64,000 nt of DNA, taken from Pseudomonas mediterranea CFBP 5447. Lineage in GTDB: Bacteria > Pseudomonadota > Gammaproteobacteria > Pseudomonadales > Pseudomonadaceae. Each line of letters begins with the position of its first letter. Within the stretch, counting starts at the first letter, position 1. The stretch is taken from NCBI RefSeq assembly GCF_000774145.1, contig NZ_KN322985.1, positions 588,710-652,709 of the forward strand, given 5' to 3'. The translations under genes were made by a program, and so were the position numbers. Of this stretch, positions 9,208 through 19,547 are shown in pieces. The notes beneath the pieces are model-generated. The model did no database searches, was not told the DNA's origin, and saw only the letters and a list, made by a program, of their open reading frames with translations.

Positions 9208-10335
9208 ATGACTAAGGCTACTAAGCAGATTTCCAAACTGTTTGCCGCTATGGTTCTGGCCGGGGTTGCCAGCCATTCGTTCGCCGCCGACACCATCAAG
9301 ATCGGCATCGCCGGTCCGAAGACCGGTCCGGTGACCCAGTACGGTGACATGCAATTCGTCGGCGCCAACCAAGCCATCAAGGACATCAACGCCAAGGGCG
9401 GCGTCGACGGCAAAATGCTCGAAGCCAAGGAATACGATGACGCCTGCGACCCTAAACAGGCCGTAGCCGTGGCGAACAAAGTGGTCAACGATGGCGTCAA
9501 GTTCGTCGTCGGCCACCTGTGCTCCAGCTCCACCCAACCGGCTTCGGACATCTACGAAGACGAAGGCGTGATCATGATCACCCCAGCGGCCACCAGCCCG
9601 GAAATCACCGCCCGTGGCTACAAGCTGGTCTTCCGCACCATCGGCCTGGACAGCGCCCAGGGCCCTGCCGCCGGCAACTACATCGCCGACCACGTCAAGC
9701 CGAAAGTCGTTGCGGTCCTGCACGACAAACAGCAATACGGTGAAGGCATCGCCACCGCCGTCAAGCAGACCCTGGAGAAGAAAGGCGTGAAAGTCGCCGT
9801 CTTCGAAGGCCTGAACGCCGGTGACAAGGATTTCTCCTCGATCATCCAGAAGCTCAAGCAGAACAACGTCGATTTCGTCTACTACGGCGGCTACCACCCC
9901 GAGCTGGGCCTGATCCTGCGTCAATCCAAGGAGAAAGGCCTGAACGCCAAGTTCATGGGGCCTGAAGGCGTCGGCAACGACTCCATCTCGCAAATTGCCC
10001 AGGACGCTTCCGAAGGCCTGCTGGTGACCCTGCCGAAATCCTTCGACGCCGATCCTGCGAACCAGGCAATCGTTGCGGCCATCAAGGCCGACGGCAAGGA
10101 TCCAAGCGGTCCGTTCGTGTTCCCGGCCTACTCTGCCGTCGAGCTGATCGCCGAAGGTATCAAGGCCGCCAAGAGCGACGACACCACCAAGGTCGCTGAA
10201 GCCCTCCACGCAGGTAGCTTCAAGACCCCGACCGGCGAGCTGTCGTTCGACAAGAAAGGCGACCTGAAGGACTTCAAGTTCGTGGTCTACCAGTGGCACT
10301 TCGGCAAACCGAAAACCGAAGTTTCCCCTCAGTAA
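9208..10335 (+). CDS. braC: Branched-chain amino-acid ABC transporter, periplasmic binding protein
   Basis: Captures Leu/Ile/Val (in Pseudomonas often also Ala/Thr) in the periplasm and delivers them to the LivHMGF-type transporter encoded downstream. The 375-aa precursor has a signal peptide (basic MTKATKQISK, hydrophobic core, likely cleavage after residue 26, SFA/ADT). The mature part starts TIKIGIAGPKTGPVTQYG, as in LivK/BraC, and has the family Cys pair (DACDPKQ and HLCSS). A terminator at 10402-10433 separates it from the permeases, which fits higher expression of the binding protein. Confidence 0.93.
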   Translation: MTKATKQISKLFAAMVLAGVASHSFAADTIKIGIAGPKTGPVTQYGDMQFVGANQAIKDINAKGGVDGKMLEAKEYDDACDPKQAVAVANKVVNDGVKFVVGHLCSSSTQPASDIYEDEGVIMITPAATSPEITARGYKLVFRTIGLDSAQGPAAGNYIADHVKPKVVAVLHDKQQYGEGIATAVKQTLEKKGVKVAVFEGLNAGDKDFSSIIQKLKQNNVDFVYYGGYHPELGLILRQSKEKGLNAKFMGPEGVGNDSISQIAQDASEGLLVTLPKSFDADPANQAIVAAIKADGKDPSGPFVFPAYSAVELIAEGIKAAKSDDTTKVAEALHAGSFKTPTGELSFDKKGDLKDFKFVVYQWHFGKPKTEVSPQ

Positions 10336-10401
10336 GCCCGGCCTGGTGTCCTGTTTCACAGATACGTTCTTCTTTTGTGATGCAGGACCTCACGGTCAAC
10401 G

Positions 10402-10433
10402 AGCCCACTGTGCAAGCAGTGGGCTTTGTTTTA
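10402..10433 (+). terminator. Intercistronic terminator after the binding-protein gene
   Basis: A 9-base stem (AGCCCACTG / CAGTGGGCT) with a 6-base loop, followed by TTGTTTT. Partial read-through would set the ratio of binding protein to membrane components. Confidence 0.75.
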
Positions 10434-10608
10434 CGAGGTTTATGGGCCAGGCACCCGCGATCCGGGCGCTGGTTCACCTGAAAATCTTAAAACCGTCACC
10501 AGCGGTTCGCTGGCAAACGCTTTGTGCAAATGTGACAACAGAACACAGCACAGGGCCGGAACATGACTCCACCAGTGAAATGCGTATCGGGTTTTTAGGA
10601 GCGCTGTA

Positions 10609-11528
10609 ATGCCTGAGATCTATCACTTTTTCCAACAGCTGGTTAATGGCCTGACCATTGGCAGCACCTATGCCTTGATAGCCATTGGCTACACAATGGT
10701 TTACGGCATCATTGGAATGATTAACTTCGCCCATGGCGAGGTCTACATGATTGGTTCCTACGTGGCGTTCATTGCCCTTGCCGGGCTGGCCATGCTGGGT
10801 ATCCACTCACTGCCGCTGTTGATGACCGCCGCGTTCGTCGCGTCGATCGTCGTGACCAGTGCCTATGGCTACAGTATCGAACGTGTTGCCTACCAGCCCT
10901 TGCGTGGCAGCAACCGTCTGATCCCGCTGATTTCCGCCATCGGCATGTCGCTGTTCCTGCAAAACACCGTATTGCTGTCCCAGGACTCCAAGGACAAGTC
11001 CATTCCCAACCTGATTCCGGGGAGTTTCTCCTTTGGTCCGGGCGGTGCTGAAGAAGTCCTGATTTCCTACATGCAGATCCTGGTCTTCGTCGTGACCCTG
11101 ATCGCCATGCTCGGCCTGACCCTGTTCATCTCCCGTTCCCGCCTGGGCCGCGCCTGTCGCGCCTGTGCCGAGGACATCAAGATGGCCAACCTGCTGGGCA
11201 TCAACACCAACAACATCATCGCCCTGACCTTCGTCATCGGTGCCGCGCTGGCGGCCGTCGCTGCCGTGCTGTTGAGCATGCAGTATGGCGTGATCAACCC
11301 GAACGCCGGTTTCCTGGTGGGCCTGAAGGCCTTTACCGCGGCGGTACTGGGTGGCATCGGCAGTATTCCGGGCGCGATGCTCGGTGGTCTGGTGCTGGGG
11401 GTGGCCGAAGCATTCGGCGCCGATATCTTCGGTGACCAGTACAAGGACGTGGTGGCGTTCGGTCTCCTGGTCCTGGTTCTGTTGTTCCGGCCGACCGGCA
11501 TCCTGGGCCGTCCGGAGGTTGAGAAAGT

Positions 11529-11532
<4 letters not shown>
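10609..11532 (+). CDS. livH: Branched-chain amino-acid ABC transporter permease LivH/BraD
   Basis: Inner-membrane permease of 307 aa with about eight hydrophobic segments. The start ([20 protein letters not shown], then [17 protein letters not shown]) and the C-terminal [20 protein letters not shown] are LivH hallmarks. AGGAG precedes the ATG at good spacing. It is the first of four tightly packed genes: the stop overlaps the next start as ATGA. Confidence 0.95.
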
Positions 11533-12778
<1,246 letters not shown>

Positions 12779-12782
<4 letters not shown>

Positions 12783-13546
12783 GCCGCGAGATCCTCAAGG
12801 TTGAAAACCTAAGCATGCGCTTCGGCGGCCTGCTGGCGGTCAATGGCGTGGCCCTGACCGTGAAAGAGAAACAAGTGGTTGCCTTGATCGGGCCGAACGG
12901 CGCCGGCAAGACCACGGTGTTCAACTGCCTGACCGGCTTCTACCAGCCGACCGGCGGAAGCATCCTGCTGGACGGCGAGCCGATCCAGGGCCTGCCGGGT
13001 CACAAGATCGCCCTCAAGGGCGTGGTGCGCACCTTCCAGAACGTGCGGTTGTTCAAGGACATGACGGCCATCGAGAACCTCTTGATCGCCCAGCATCGCC
13101 ACCTGAACACCAACTTCTTCGCCGGCCTGTTCAAGACCCCGTCGTTCCGCAAGAGCGAACGCGAAGCGATGGAGTACGCTGAGTACTGGCTGGAAAAGGT
13201 CAACCTCACGGAGTTCGCCAACCGTACTGCCGGCACCCTGGCCTATGGTCAGCAACGGCGCCTGGAAATCGCCCGTTGCATGATGACCCGTCCGCGGATC
13301 CTCATGCTCGACGAGCCGGCCGCCGGCCTGAACCCGAAGGAAACCGAAGACCTGAAAGCCCTGATCGGCGTGCTGCGTGAAGAGCACAACGTCACGGTGC
13401 TGCTGATCGAACACGATATGAAACTGGTCATGAGCATTTCCGACCACATCGTGGTGATCAACCAGGGCACCCCCCTGGCCAACGGCACGCCGGAACAGAT
13501 CCGGGACAATCCTGAAGTGATCAAAGCCTACCTGGGGGAAGCGTAA
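12779..13546 (+). CDS. livG: Branched-chain amino-acid ABC transporter ATPase LivG/BraF
   Basis: Cytosolic ATPase of 255 aa. The Walker A GPNGAGKT lies at residues 38-45; an ABC signature appears in the LivG form ([14 protein letters not shown]); Walker B is [13 protein letters not shown]; the switch His is in LLIEHDM. Directly followed by livF with no gap. Confidence 0.95.
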
Positions 13547-14248
13547 ATGCTGCAGTTCGAAAACGTTTCCACCTTCTACGGCAAGATCCAGGCCCTGCAC
13601 AGCGTCAACGTGGACGTGCGCCAGGGCGAAATCGTGACGCTGATCGGCGCCAACGGGGCCGGCAAGTCCACCCTGCTGATGACCCTCTGCGGTTCGCCCC
13701 AGGCCCACAGCGGCAGCATCCGCTACATGGGTGAGGAATTGGTGGGCCAGGACTCGTCGCGGATCATGCGCAAGAGCATCGCGGTAGTGCCGGAAGGTCG
13801 TCGGGTGTTTGCCCGGCTGACCGTGGAAGAGAACCTCGCCATGGGCGGATTCTTCACTGACAAGGGCGATTATCAGGAACAGATGGACAAGGTCCTGCAC
13901 CTTTTCCCACGCCTGAAAGAACGCTTCAACCAGCGCGGCGGCACCATGTCCGGTGGTGAACAGCAAATGCTCGCCATTGGTCGTGCGCTGATGAGCAAGC
14001 CCAAGCTGCTGCTGCTCGACGAGCCTTCCCTGGGCCTGGCACCGATCATCATCCAGCAGATCTTCGACATCATCGAACAGCTGCGCAAGGATGGCGTCAC
14101 GGTGTTCCTGGTGGAGCAGAACGCCAACCAGGCCCTGAAAATCGCCGACCGGGCGTATGTGTTGGAAAACGGTCGCGTGGTGATGCAGGGCACCGGTGAA
14201 GCGCTGCTGACCGATCCGAAGGTGCGCGAGGCGTACCTGGGTGGTTAA
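13547..14248 (+). CDS. livF: Branched-chain amino-acid ABC transporter ATPase LivF/BraG
   Basis: Second ATPase of the transporter, 233 aa. Walker A GANGAGKST at residues 34-42, signature MSGGEQQMLAIGRAL, Walker B LLLLDEPSLGLAP and switch region FLVEQNA. The ATG follows the livG stop directly, with GGGGGAA as ribosome-binding site inside livG. It ends the operon, followed by a clear terminator. Confidence 0.95.
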   Translation: MLQFENVSTFYGKIQALHSVNVDVRQGEIVTLIGANGAGKSTLLMTLCGSPQAHSGSIRYMGEELVGQDSSRIMRKSIAVVPEGRRVFARLTVEENLAMGGFFTDKGDYQEQMDKVLHLFPRLKERFNQRGGTMSGGEQQMLAIGRALMSKPKLLLLDEPSLGLAPIIIQQIFDIIEQLRKDGVTVFLVEQNANQALKIADRAYVLENGRVVMQGTGEALLTDPKVREAYLGG

Positions 14249-14263
14249 GGAGTCGAGGTAAAC

Positions 14264-14291
14264 AAAAAACGGCCTTCGGGCCGTTTTTTTT
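14264..14291 (+). terminator. Terminator of the liv operon
   Basis: A short GC stem closing a TTCG loop (ACGGCC-TTCG-GGCCGT) flanked by an A-run upstream and eight T downstream. The A and T runs make it potentially bidirectional. Confidence 0.9.
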
Positions 14292-14315
14292 GCATCAATT
14301 TCAAGCGAATACCAT

Positions 14316-14408
14316 TGTGGCGAGGGAGCTTGCTCCCGCTGGGCTGCATAGCAGCCCCGTTTCTTGCGGTCGCTGCGCAACCGAGCGGGAGCAAGCTCCC
14401 TCGCCACA
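14316..14408. repeat. REPIN, TGTGGCGAGGGAGC subtype
   Basis: Inverted arms TGTGGCGAGGGAGCTTGCTC at 14316 and complement ending at 14408. It is nearly identical in size and sequence to the copy at 36346-36438, including the internal GCTGGGCTGCATAGC stretch. Confidence 0.9.
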
Positions 14409-14460
14409 GAAGCTCTTTCACCACAAATTTCGCGGTGAACAAAAATATTTCAGAACTCGC

Positions 14461-14515
14461 TGTAACACTCCTTCACGTCCCTTCTCTAGTTCAGCAGACC
14501 GGCGCTGAAGCCGGT
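14461..14515 (+). promoter_or_regulatory. Candidate promoter and leader hairpin of the bufferin operon
   Basis: A TGTAAC box (14461-14466), as seen in many ECF-sigma -35 elements, lies 18 bases before TCTAGT (14485-14490). Downstream, ACCGGC (14498-14503) and GCCGGT (14510-14515) form a 6-base-pair leader hairpin just before the ribosome-binding site. ECF control of such operons is known in other bacteria; here it is only a suggestion, and no sigma-factor gene is adjacent. Confidence 0.3.
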
Positions 14516-14545
14516 TCATTTCCCAAGAAGAACTGGAGAAACATC

Positions 14546-14851
14546 ATGTCCGCTACCACCCGTACCCTGTCCGCCTCCGCCCTGGTCCTGGCCCTCGGTT
14601 CCGCGTTGAGCATCGCCGCCGTATCGACCGTCCACGCCGCTGACGACAACATGGAAAAATGCTTCGGCGTGGCCATGAAAGGGCAAAACAACTGCGCCGC
14701 CGGCGCCGGTACCACCTGTGCCGGCACCGCCAAGATGGACTATCAGGGCAACGCCTGGAAGCTCGTTCCGAAGGGCACTTGCACAACCACCATGAGCAAG
14801 ACCTCGCCCACCGGTTTCGGTCAGCTCGAAGCCTACAAAGCCAAGTCCTGA
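14546..14851 (+). CDS. bufA1: DUF2282 bufferin-type RiPP precursor (BufA1-like)
   Basis: A 101-aa precursor with a Sec-type signal peptide (to about residue 31, TVHA/ADD) and a mature region holding exactly four Cys (39, 50, 58, 79) in the DUF2282 pattern [29 protein letters not shown] and GTC. Members are bufferins: ribosomally made peptides modified on Cys by a DUF692 (MNIO) enzyme and exported to bind copper. A GGAGAA ribosome-binding site precedes the ATG at 14546. It is first in a four-gene operon, with only 25 bases to the next start. Assignment is from sequence and synteny; the modification has not been shown here. Confidence 0.88.
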   Translation: MSATTRTLSASALVLALGSALSIAAVSTVHAADDNMEKCFGVAMKGQNNCAAGAGTTCAGTAKMDYQGNAWKLVPKGTCTTTMSKTSPTGFGQLEAYKAKS

Positions 14852-14876
14852 TCCAGCGCCTGCCTGAGTGTCGACC

Positions 14877-15764
14877 ATGACCACGTCTTACGCATTCGCT
14901 TTAATCGGCACTCAGGCAGCCAGCGCCGAGCTCCCGCCCCGTGCCGGGCTGGGGCTCAAGACCGGGCACTTCCAGCAGGTGCTCGGTTCGAGGCCGGACA
15001 TCGGCTTCTTTGAAGTCCACGCCGAAAACTACATGGTGGACGGTGGTCCGTTCCACCATTTCCTGGGATTGATCCGCGAGCGGTATCCGCTGTCACTGCA
15101 CGGCGTCGGCCTGTCCATCGGTACCGAGGGCAAGCTGGATGCGACGCACCTGCAGCGCCTCGTCGAACTGATCGAGCGCTATCAGCCCCAAGCCTTTTCC
15201 GAACACCTGGCCTGGTCGAGCCATGGCCCGGTGTTCCTCAACGACCTGCTGCCCCTGGCCTACGACGCACCGACCCTGGACCGCGTCTGCGCCCATATCG
15301 GACAAGTGCAGGACACCCTCAAGCGTCCGATGCTGCTGGAAAACCCGGCCACCTACCTGGCGTTCCAGCGCTCGACCCTCGACGAGGCGGACTTCATCAG
15401 TGAAGTCATTCGCCGTACCGGCTGCGGGCTGTTGCTGGATGTGAACAACCTCTACGTGTCCTGCATCAATCATCAACGCGATCCACTGGCCTACCTCGAT
15501 GCCCTGCCGCTGCAGGCGGTGGGCGAGATTCATCTGGCCGGGTTTGCCGAAGACTCCGACAGCCTGGGCGACCGTTTGCTGATCGACGATCATGGCGCGC
15601 CCATCGACCTGGCGGTCTGGGCGTTGTACCGACAGGCGCTGGAGCGGGTCGGCCCGGTGGCCACCCTGATCGAGCGGGACAACCAGGTGCCGGCTTTCAG
15701 CGTCCTGTTGGCCGAAGCTCATCAGGCCGACACGCTGTTGCTGTCCGCAGGGAAGTCGGCATGA
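14877..15764 (+). CDS. bufB1: DUF692 multinuclear non-haem iron oxidative enzyme (BufB1-like)
   Basis: A 295-aa TIM-barrel enzyme of the MNIO (DUF692) family that modifies Cys residues of the precursor. Conserved segments likely to bear metal ligands are visible: [53 protein letters not shown] and [10 protein letters not shown]. Start chosen at ATG 14877 rather than the in-frame GTG at 14868. Its stop overlaps the next gene as ATGA, implying coupled translation with its partner protein. Confidence 0.9.
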   Translation: MTTSYAFALIGTQAASAELPPRAGLGLKTGHFQQVLGSRPDIGFFEVHAENYMVDGGPFHHFLGLIRERYPLSLHGVGLSIGTEGKLDATHLQRLVELIERYQPQAFSEHLAWSSHGPVFLNDLLPLAYDAPTLDRVCAHIGQVQDTLKRPMLLENPATYLAFQRSTLDEADFISEVIRRTGCGLLLDVNNLYVSCINHQRDPLAYLDALPLQAVGEIHLAGFAEDSDSLGDRLLIDDHGAPIDLAVWALYRQALERVGPVATLIERDNQVPAFSVLLAEAHQADTLLLSAGKSA

Positions 15765-16522
15765 GCAGTCAAGCCGCGTTCACCGCGGCCCTGCTCGACA
15801 TCCGGCAGCCGTGCCCGGAAGGTTTGTGTTGTGCCAACGGTGCGGACCCGGCAAGCCGTTTCGCCGTGTATCGCAACAACGTCCAAGGCTCCCTGATCAA
15901 TGCATTGGCGGACGCCTATCCGGTAGTCCGGCAGTTGGTGGGGGATGAGTTTTTCCGCGCCATGGCCGCCGTTCATGTGCAAGCCTCAGCGCCCCACAGC
16001 CCGTTGATGAGTGCCTATGGCGCGGATCTGGCTGACTTTATCGAAGGCTTCGAACCGACGGCCTCCCTGCCCTACCTGGCCGATGTCGCCCGGCTGGAAA
16101 GGTTGCGCACCGTCGCCTACCACGCCGCCGACGCACGCCCTCTGGACCATGAGCAGATCGCCGCAGCACTCGCCGATCCACAATCCCTGGACGGCCTGTG
16201 CGTAACCCTTCATCCGTCCGTACGCCTGCTCGATTCAGCGTTCGCGGTCGTCGCGATCTGGGCCGCTCATCAAACGAACATGACGCTCGCCGAGATCGAC
16301 CCGAACCAAGGGCAGTGTGCACTGGTCCTGCGTAACGGACTCGAAGTTGAAGTGTTTGCCCTCGACCCTGGTGCCTTCAGTTTTATCCGCAATCTGCACA
16401 ACGGCCAGCCGCTCGGGCAGGCCCTGGCCTGTACCCCCAGCTTCGATATTGCACAAACCCTGGCACTGCTGATCAGTCACGGCGCCATTACCCGCCTGCA
16501 TCACGACAAGGTATCGCCATGA
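15761..16522 (+). CDS. bufC1: DUF2063 (HvfC/BufC-type) partner protein
   Basis: A 253-aa cytosolic protein. The N-terminal DUF2063 domain (about residues 1-100) has the characteristic [32 protein letters not shown]. In bufferin and related MNIO systems this protein partners the DUF692 enzyme and helps bind the precursor, like a RiPP recognition element; the old 'putative DNA-binding' label of this domain is doubtful. It overlaps both neighbours by ATGA. Confidence 0.88.
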   Translation: MSSQAAFTAALLDIRQPCPEGLCCANGADPASRFAVYRNNVQGSLINALADAYPVVRQLVGDEFFRAMAAVHVQASAPHSPLMSAYGADLADFIEGFEPTASLPYLADVARLERLRTVAYHAADARPLDHEQIAAALADPQSLDGLCVTLHPSVRLLDSAFAVVAIWAAHQTNMTLAEIDPNQGQCALVLRNGLEVEVFALDPGAFSFIRNLHNGQPLGQALACTPSFDIAQTLALLISHGAITRLHHDKVSP

Positions 16523-17004
16523 ACAGCCCCATCACCCGCGTCATCGCCCTGCTGGAGAAAATCCCCCACAGCCTGATCGCGTTCATTGCGCGGTTTTCCA
16601 TCGCAGCGGTGTTCTGGAAATCCGGGCAGACCAAGGTCGAAGGCCTGGCCATCGACTTGATCGATGGCACCTTCCAGATCGGCTGGCCGCACCTGGCCGA
16701 CTCAACCATCCCGTTATTCAAAAGCGAATACGCCATCCCGCTGCTGTCGCCGGACATCGCCGCACACCTCGCCGCATTCGCCGAGCACTTCTTTCCGGTC
16801 CTGATTCTGCTGGGGTTGGCCACGCGGTTTTCGGCGCTGGCGCTGCTGGGCATGACCCTGACCATTCAGCTGTTCGTCTATCCCGACGCCTACCCGACCC
16901 ACGGCACCTGGGCGGCGGTGTTGCTTTACCTGATGGCCCGCGGCCCCGGCGTGCTGTCCATCGACCACCGGATTGCCATGTGGGAGCGAGCCCGCTCGCG
17001 ATAA
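16519..17004 (+). CDS. DoxX-family membrane protein, last gene of the bufferin operon
   Basis: A 161-aa protein with four hydrophobic segments and the DoxX features [19 protein letters not shown] and [21 protein letters not shown]. DoxX proteins often close bufferin operons, where their role is unresolved (redox partner or membrane factor). Starts by ATGA overlap with the DUF2063 gene. The last seven residues (WERARSR) and the stop codon are encoded by the left arm of a REP element, so the native C-terminus was apparently replaced or extended. Confidence 0.85.
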   Translation: MNSPITRVIALLEKIPHSLIAFIARFSIAAVFWKSGQTKVEGLAIDLIDGTFQIGWPHLADSTIPLFKSEYAIPLLSPDIAAHLAAFAEHFFPVLILLGLATRFSALALLGMTLTIQLFVYPDAYPTHGTWAAVLLYLMARGPGVLSIDHRIAMWERARSR

Positions 17005-17067
17005 CAGTGTCAGCTTTACACAATGGTTGACTGACCCACCGCTATCGCGAGCAGGCTCGCTCCCACA
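16979..17067. repeat. REPIN overlapping the 3' end of the DoxX gene
   Basis: TGTGGGAGCGAG-subtype arms at 16979-17004 and 17039-17067. The first arm lies inside the coding sequence and supplies the stop codon (CGATAA). Confidence 0.9.
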
Positions 17068-17087
17068 AGGGTCGGTGTGATGCCTCA

Positions 17088-17993
17088 TTATTGCTGGAGA
17101 CGGTCCAGCGCTTCACCGCTGCGCTTGAACCAGGCGATCAGGTAGTCGGCCAGCACCTGGGTGCGCTTGGGCAAGCCGCCCTGATAGGGGTGCACCAGGT
17201 ACATCGGCATGCGCCGGGTCTGGAAATCCCGCAAGAGCCAGCGCAAGCGTCCATCAGCCAATTCTTCATTCAGCAGGTAGGACGGCAGCCGGGCGATTCC
17301 TGCCCCCGCCAGGGCGGCTTTTTTCAACAAGCTGTAGTGATTGCTGGCGAACGGCCCCGACACCCGCACCCGGAGCAATTCGTGTTGTTGGTGATACAGC
17401 CACTCTTCCCGGCCACTGTAGTGGCTGTTGAGCAGACAGCGATGCTCAGCCAGGTCCTGGGGCGTTTGTGGTTCGCCGTACTGATCGAGATAAGCCGGGC
17501 TGGCGCAGGTCATCTCATGCCACGCCAACAAGGGTCGGGCGACCAGTCGCTCATCGATGGCGGCGTCGGAGCGGATCGCCAGGTCGAAACCGTCGCGGGT
17601 CAGGTCACGATAGCCGTTGCTGAGTTCCAGTTCGATCTGCACGTTGGGATACGTGCGGGCGAACTCCAGCAACAGTCCCTCGAAGAAGGTTTCGCCCAAC
17701 GACACCGGCACCGTCATACGCACCGGCCCGGAAATATCATCTTTCAATCGAGCCAGGGCCTGACGCGCCCTTTCCACCTGAACCAACAACGCTTGGGCCT
17801 GTGGCAGCAAGGCCGCCCCGGCGGCTGTGAGGCTCAAGCGCCGTGTGGTGCGCTGCAGCAGTACCACTGAAAAGCGACTTTCCAACAGGCTTATGCGCTT
17901 GGACAGCTGGCCCTTGCTGCACCCCAATTGTTGGGCCGCCAGGGTAAAACTGCCGGCCTCGATCAACACGGCGAACGCCGCCAGGTCATCCAT
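17088..17993 (-). CDS. LysR-family transcriptional regulator
   Basis: A 301-aa LTTR. The N-terminal winged helix-turn-helix is clear (FAVLIEAGSFTLAAQQLGCS KGQLSKRISLLESR), followed by the usual linker helix and a substrate-binding domain from about residue 90 (PVRMTVPVSLGETFFEGLL). The start at 17993 (MDDLAAF) fits the family; longer reading to 18173 is non-conserved. It is divergent from a short-chain dehydrogenase gene with a near-palindrome between them, so it probably controls that gene. Inducer unknown. Confidence 0.88.
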   Translation of the reverse strand: MDDLAAFAVLIEAGSFTLAAQQLGCSKGQLSKRISLLESRFSVVLLQRTTRRLSLTAAGAALLPQAQALLVQVERARQALARLKDDISGPVRMTVPVSLGETFFEGLLLEFARTYPNVQIELELSNGYRDLTRDGFDLAIRSDAAIDERLVARPLLAWHEMTCASPAYLDQYGEPQTPQDLAEHRCLLNSHYSGREEWLYHQQHELLRVRVSGPFASNHYSLLKKAALAGAGIARLPSYLLNEELADGRLRWLLRDFQTRRMPMYLVHPYQGGLPKRTQVLADYLIAWFKRSGEALDRLQQ

Positions 17994-18008
17994 CTCGCTC
18001 ACTGGATT

Positions 18009-18024
18009 GTTTCCAATTGAAAAC
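18009..18024. promoter_or_regulatory. Near-palindrome, candidate LysR operator
   Basis: GTTTCCAATTGAAAAC is a 16-base inverted repeat with one mismatched pair, 16 bases before the LysR start and about 83 bases before the divergent dehydrogenase start. This is a typical site for LTTR autoregulation and target activation. Confidence 0.45.
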
Positions 18025-18106
18025 CAAAGGTTGCCTATTAGCACGCTTATCAGCGGAAAAAACCACTCTAAACTGCAACCTCGTTCAACCCACTGAGGAA
18101 CAGCCC

Positions 18107-18706
18107 GTGAAAATTCTGTTGATCGGCGCCAACGGCACCATCGGTTCGGCCATTGCCAACGAACTGGCGCCACGCCACGAAATCATTCGAATCGGCCGCA
18201 ACAGCGGTGAATTGCACGTCGATATCAGCGACAGCGCCTCGATCCGCGCCCTGTTCGAAAAAACCGGGCGCTTCGACGCGCTGATCTGCGCCGCCGGCAG
18301 CGTCACGTTCGCACCACTGAGTGATATGACCGAGGAAAGTTTCGCCCTCGGCTTGAAGGACAAGCTGATGGGCCAGGTCAACCTGCTGCTGATCGGTCGG
18401 GAGTTCGCCAACGACGGCGCATCCTTCACCTTCACCACCGGTGTGCTGAGCCATGATCCGATCAGGAGCGGCGCTTCGGCAGCGCTGGTCAACGGTGCCC
18501 TGGACAGTTTCGTGCGCGCGGCGGCCATCGAGTTGCCAAGGGGCCTGCGAGTCAACTCGGTGAGCCCGAACGTGCTGCTGGAGTCCATGGACAAATACGC
18601 CCCTTACTTCCGCGGCTACAAACCAGTGGCGGCCGCCGACGTGGCATTGGCCTACGCCAAGAGTGTCGAAGGCCTACAAACCGGCCAGACTTTTCATGTA
18701 GGTTGA
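18107..18706 (+). CDS. Short-chain dehydrogenase/reductase-like protein lacking the Tyr-x-x-x-Lys motif
   Basis: A 199-aa Rossmann protein. The dinucleotide motif GANGTIG lies at residues 7-13, and the core ends with RVNSVSPNVL, as in SDRs. Where classic members have YxxxK, this one reads RSGASAALVNGAL, so neither catalytic residue is present. This places it in the divergent, non-classical SDR branch; substrate unknown. The GTG start at 18107 has GAGGA 8 bases upstream. It is divergently paired with the LysR gene. Confidence 0.8.
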   Translation: MKILLIGANGTIGSAIANELAPRHEIIRIGRNSGELHVDISDSASIRALFEKTGRFDALICAAGSVTFAPLSDMTEESFALGLKDKLMGQVNLLLIGREFANDGASFTFTTGVLSHDPIRSGASAALVNGALDSFVRAAAIELPRGLRVNSVSPNVLLESMDKYAPYFRGYKPVAAADVALAYAKSVEGLQTGQTFHVG

Positions 18707-18722
18707 ATAGCACTTTGCCTAC

Positions 18723-18745
18723 GCTCCCGCTTGTGATGCGGGAGC
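18723..18745 (+). terminator. Hairpin after the dehydrogenase gene
   Basis: An 8-base perfect stem (GCTCCCGC / GCGGGAGC) with a 7-base loop, 17 bases after the stop codon. It lacks a T-tract, so it may be a weak or factor-assisted terminator. Confidence 0.5.
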
Positions 18746-18782
18746 AGTCTGAGTAACGTGACGGCACCTGTCTGGAGACCCG

Positions 18783-19460
18783 ATGATGCGTGCCGCCCGT
18801 TCCCTGTTGTGTGTTGCCCTCCTTCCCCTGTTCGCCGGCTGCCAACTGCTCGACGCCCCGCGCGAGAGCGCTTCCCATGCCGGACAGACGCGCATGCAAG
18901 GCGAGCTCACGGCGGCCGATGGCAAGCTGGTGTTCCAGCCGTGCCAGGAACAACGCCGCTACATCGTCAACGACAGCGGCGGCACCAGCGTGCTGCAACA
19001 AGCCGCTGCCCTGGCCGATGAGCGCGGCAAGCTGTTCGCCGACGTGCGCGGCCATATCGTCTCCAGCGCCGCGGCGGGGGCCGACAGCCAATTGATGGAC
19101 CTCGTCAACATAGCGGACCTTGCGACGGGCACGGCCTGCGACGATGTCGACTTCAAACGGCTGGTGCTACACGCCACCGGCCACGGTCCGGAGTGGAGCC
19201 TCAAGGCCAGCGGCAAGGGCCTCGTGCTCGAACGTGACGGCCAGCCCGCGCTGGCGGTGCCCTACGTTGAAGAGCAACTGGGGGACGGCCGTTTCGACCT
19301 GAGTACCGAAGCGAATGGCCAGAAAGTCGAGCTGTGGGTCGCCCCCCAGCGTTGCGTCGACAGCACCAGCGGCAGTGTCCGGCACATGAGTGCCGAGTTG
19401 CGGGTCAATGGCGTGGTCCAGCGTGGCTGCGCCTACTTTGGCGGTGCGCGTAACGACTGA
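18783..19460 (+). CDS. COG3650-like lipoprotein
   Basis: A 225-aa predicted lipoprotein. The signal peptide ends in a lipobox with Cys20 (LPLFAGC). The first half has a motif seen in COG3650 proteins and NlpE-like modules (QGELTAADGKLVFQPCQEQRRYIV), and the second half resembles the domain with GHGPEWSLKASGKGLVL and HMSAELRVNGVVQRGCAYFG. Six Cys in the mature part suggest disulphides. Probably periplasmic-facing outer-membrane lipoprotein; function unknown. A TGGAG site precedes the ATG. Confidence 0.7.
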   Translation: MMRAARSLLCVALLPLFAGCQLLDAPRESASHAGQTRMQGELTAADGKLVFQPCQEQRRYIVNDSGGTSVLQQAAALADERGKLFADVRGHIVSSAAAGADSQLMDLVNIADLATGTACDDVDFKRLVLHATGHGPEWSLKASGKGLVLERDGQPALAVPYVEEQLGDGRFDLSTEANGQKVELWVAPQRCVDSTSGSVRHMSAELRVNGVVQRGCAYFGGARND

Positions 19461-19547
19461 TTCACCGTGACAGGGGATTGCAGCATATAATCGCCGGTTT
19501 GAAGAACGCCCTGGCGCAGTTGTGCGTCCCGCGAACCGGATCCCGTC

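Noticed and set aside
15761..16522. DUF2063 protein as a transcription factor
   Set aside because: The old DNA-binding label is not supported by a visible helix-turn-helix; gene context fits a RiPP-modification partner.
16555..17004. Frameshift or truncation at the end of the DoxX gene
   Set aside because: All four membrane segments are present; only the last seven residues come from REP sequence, so the gene is probably functional.
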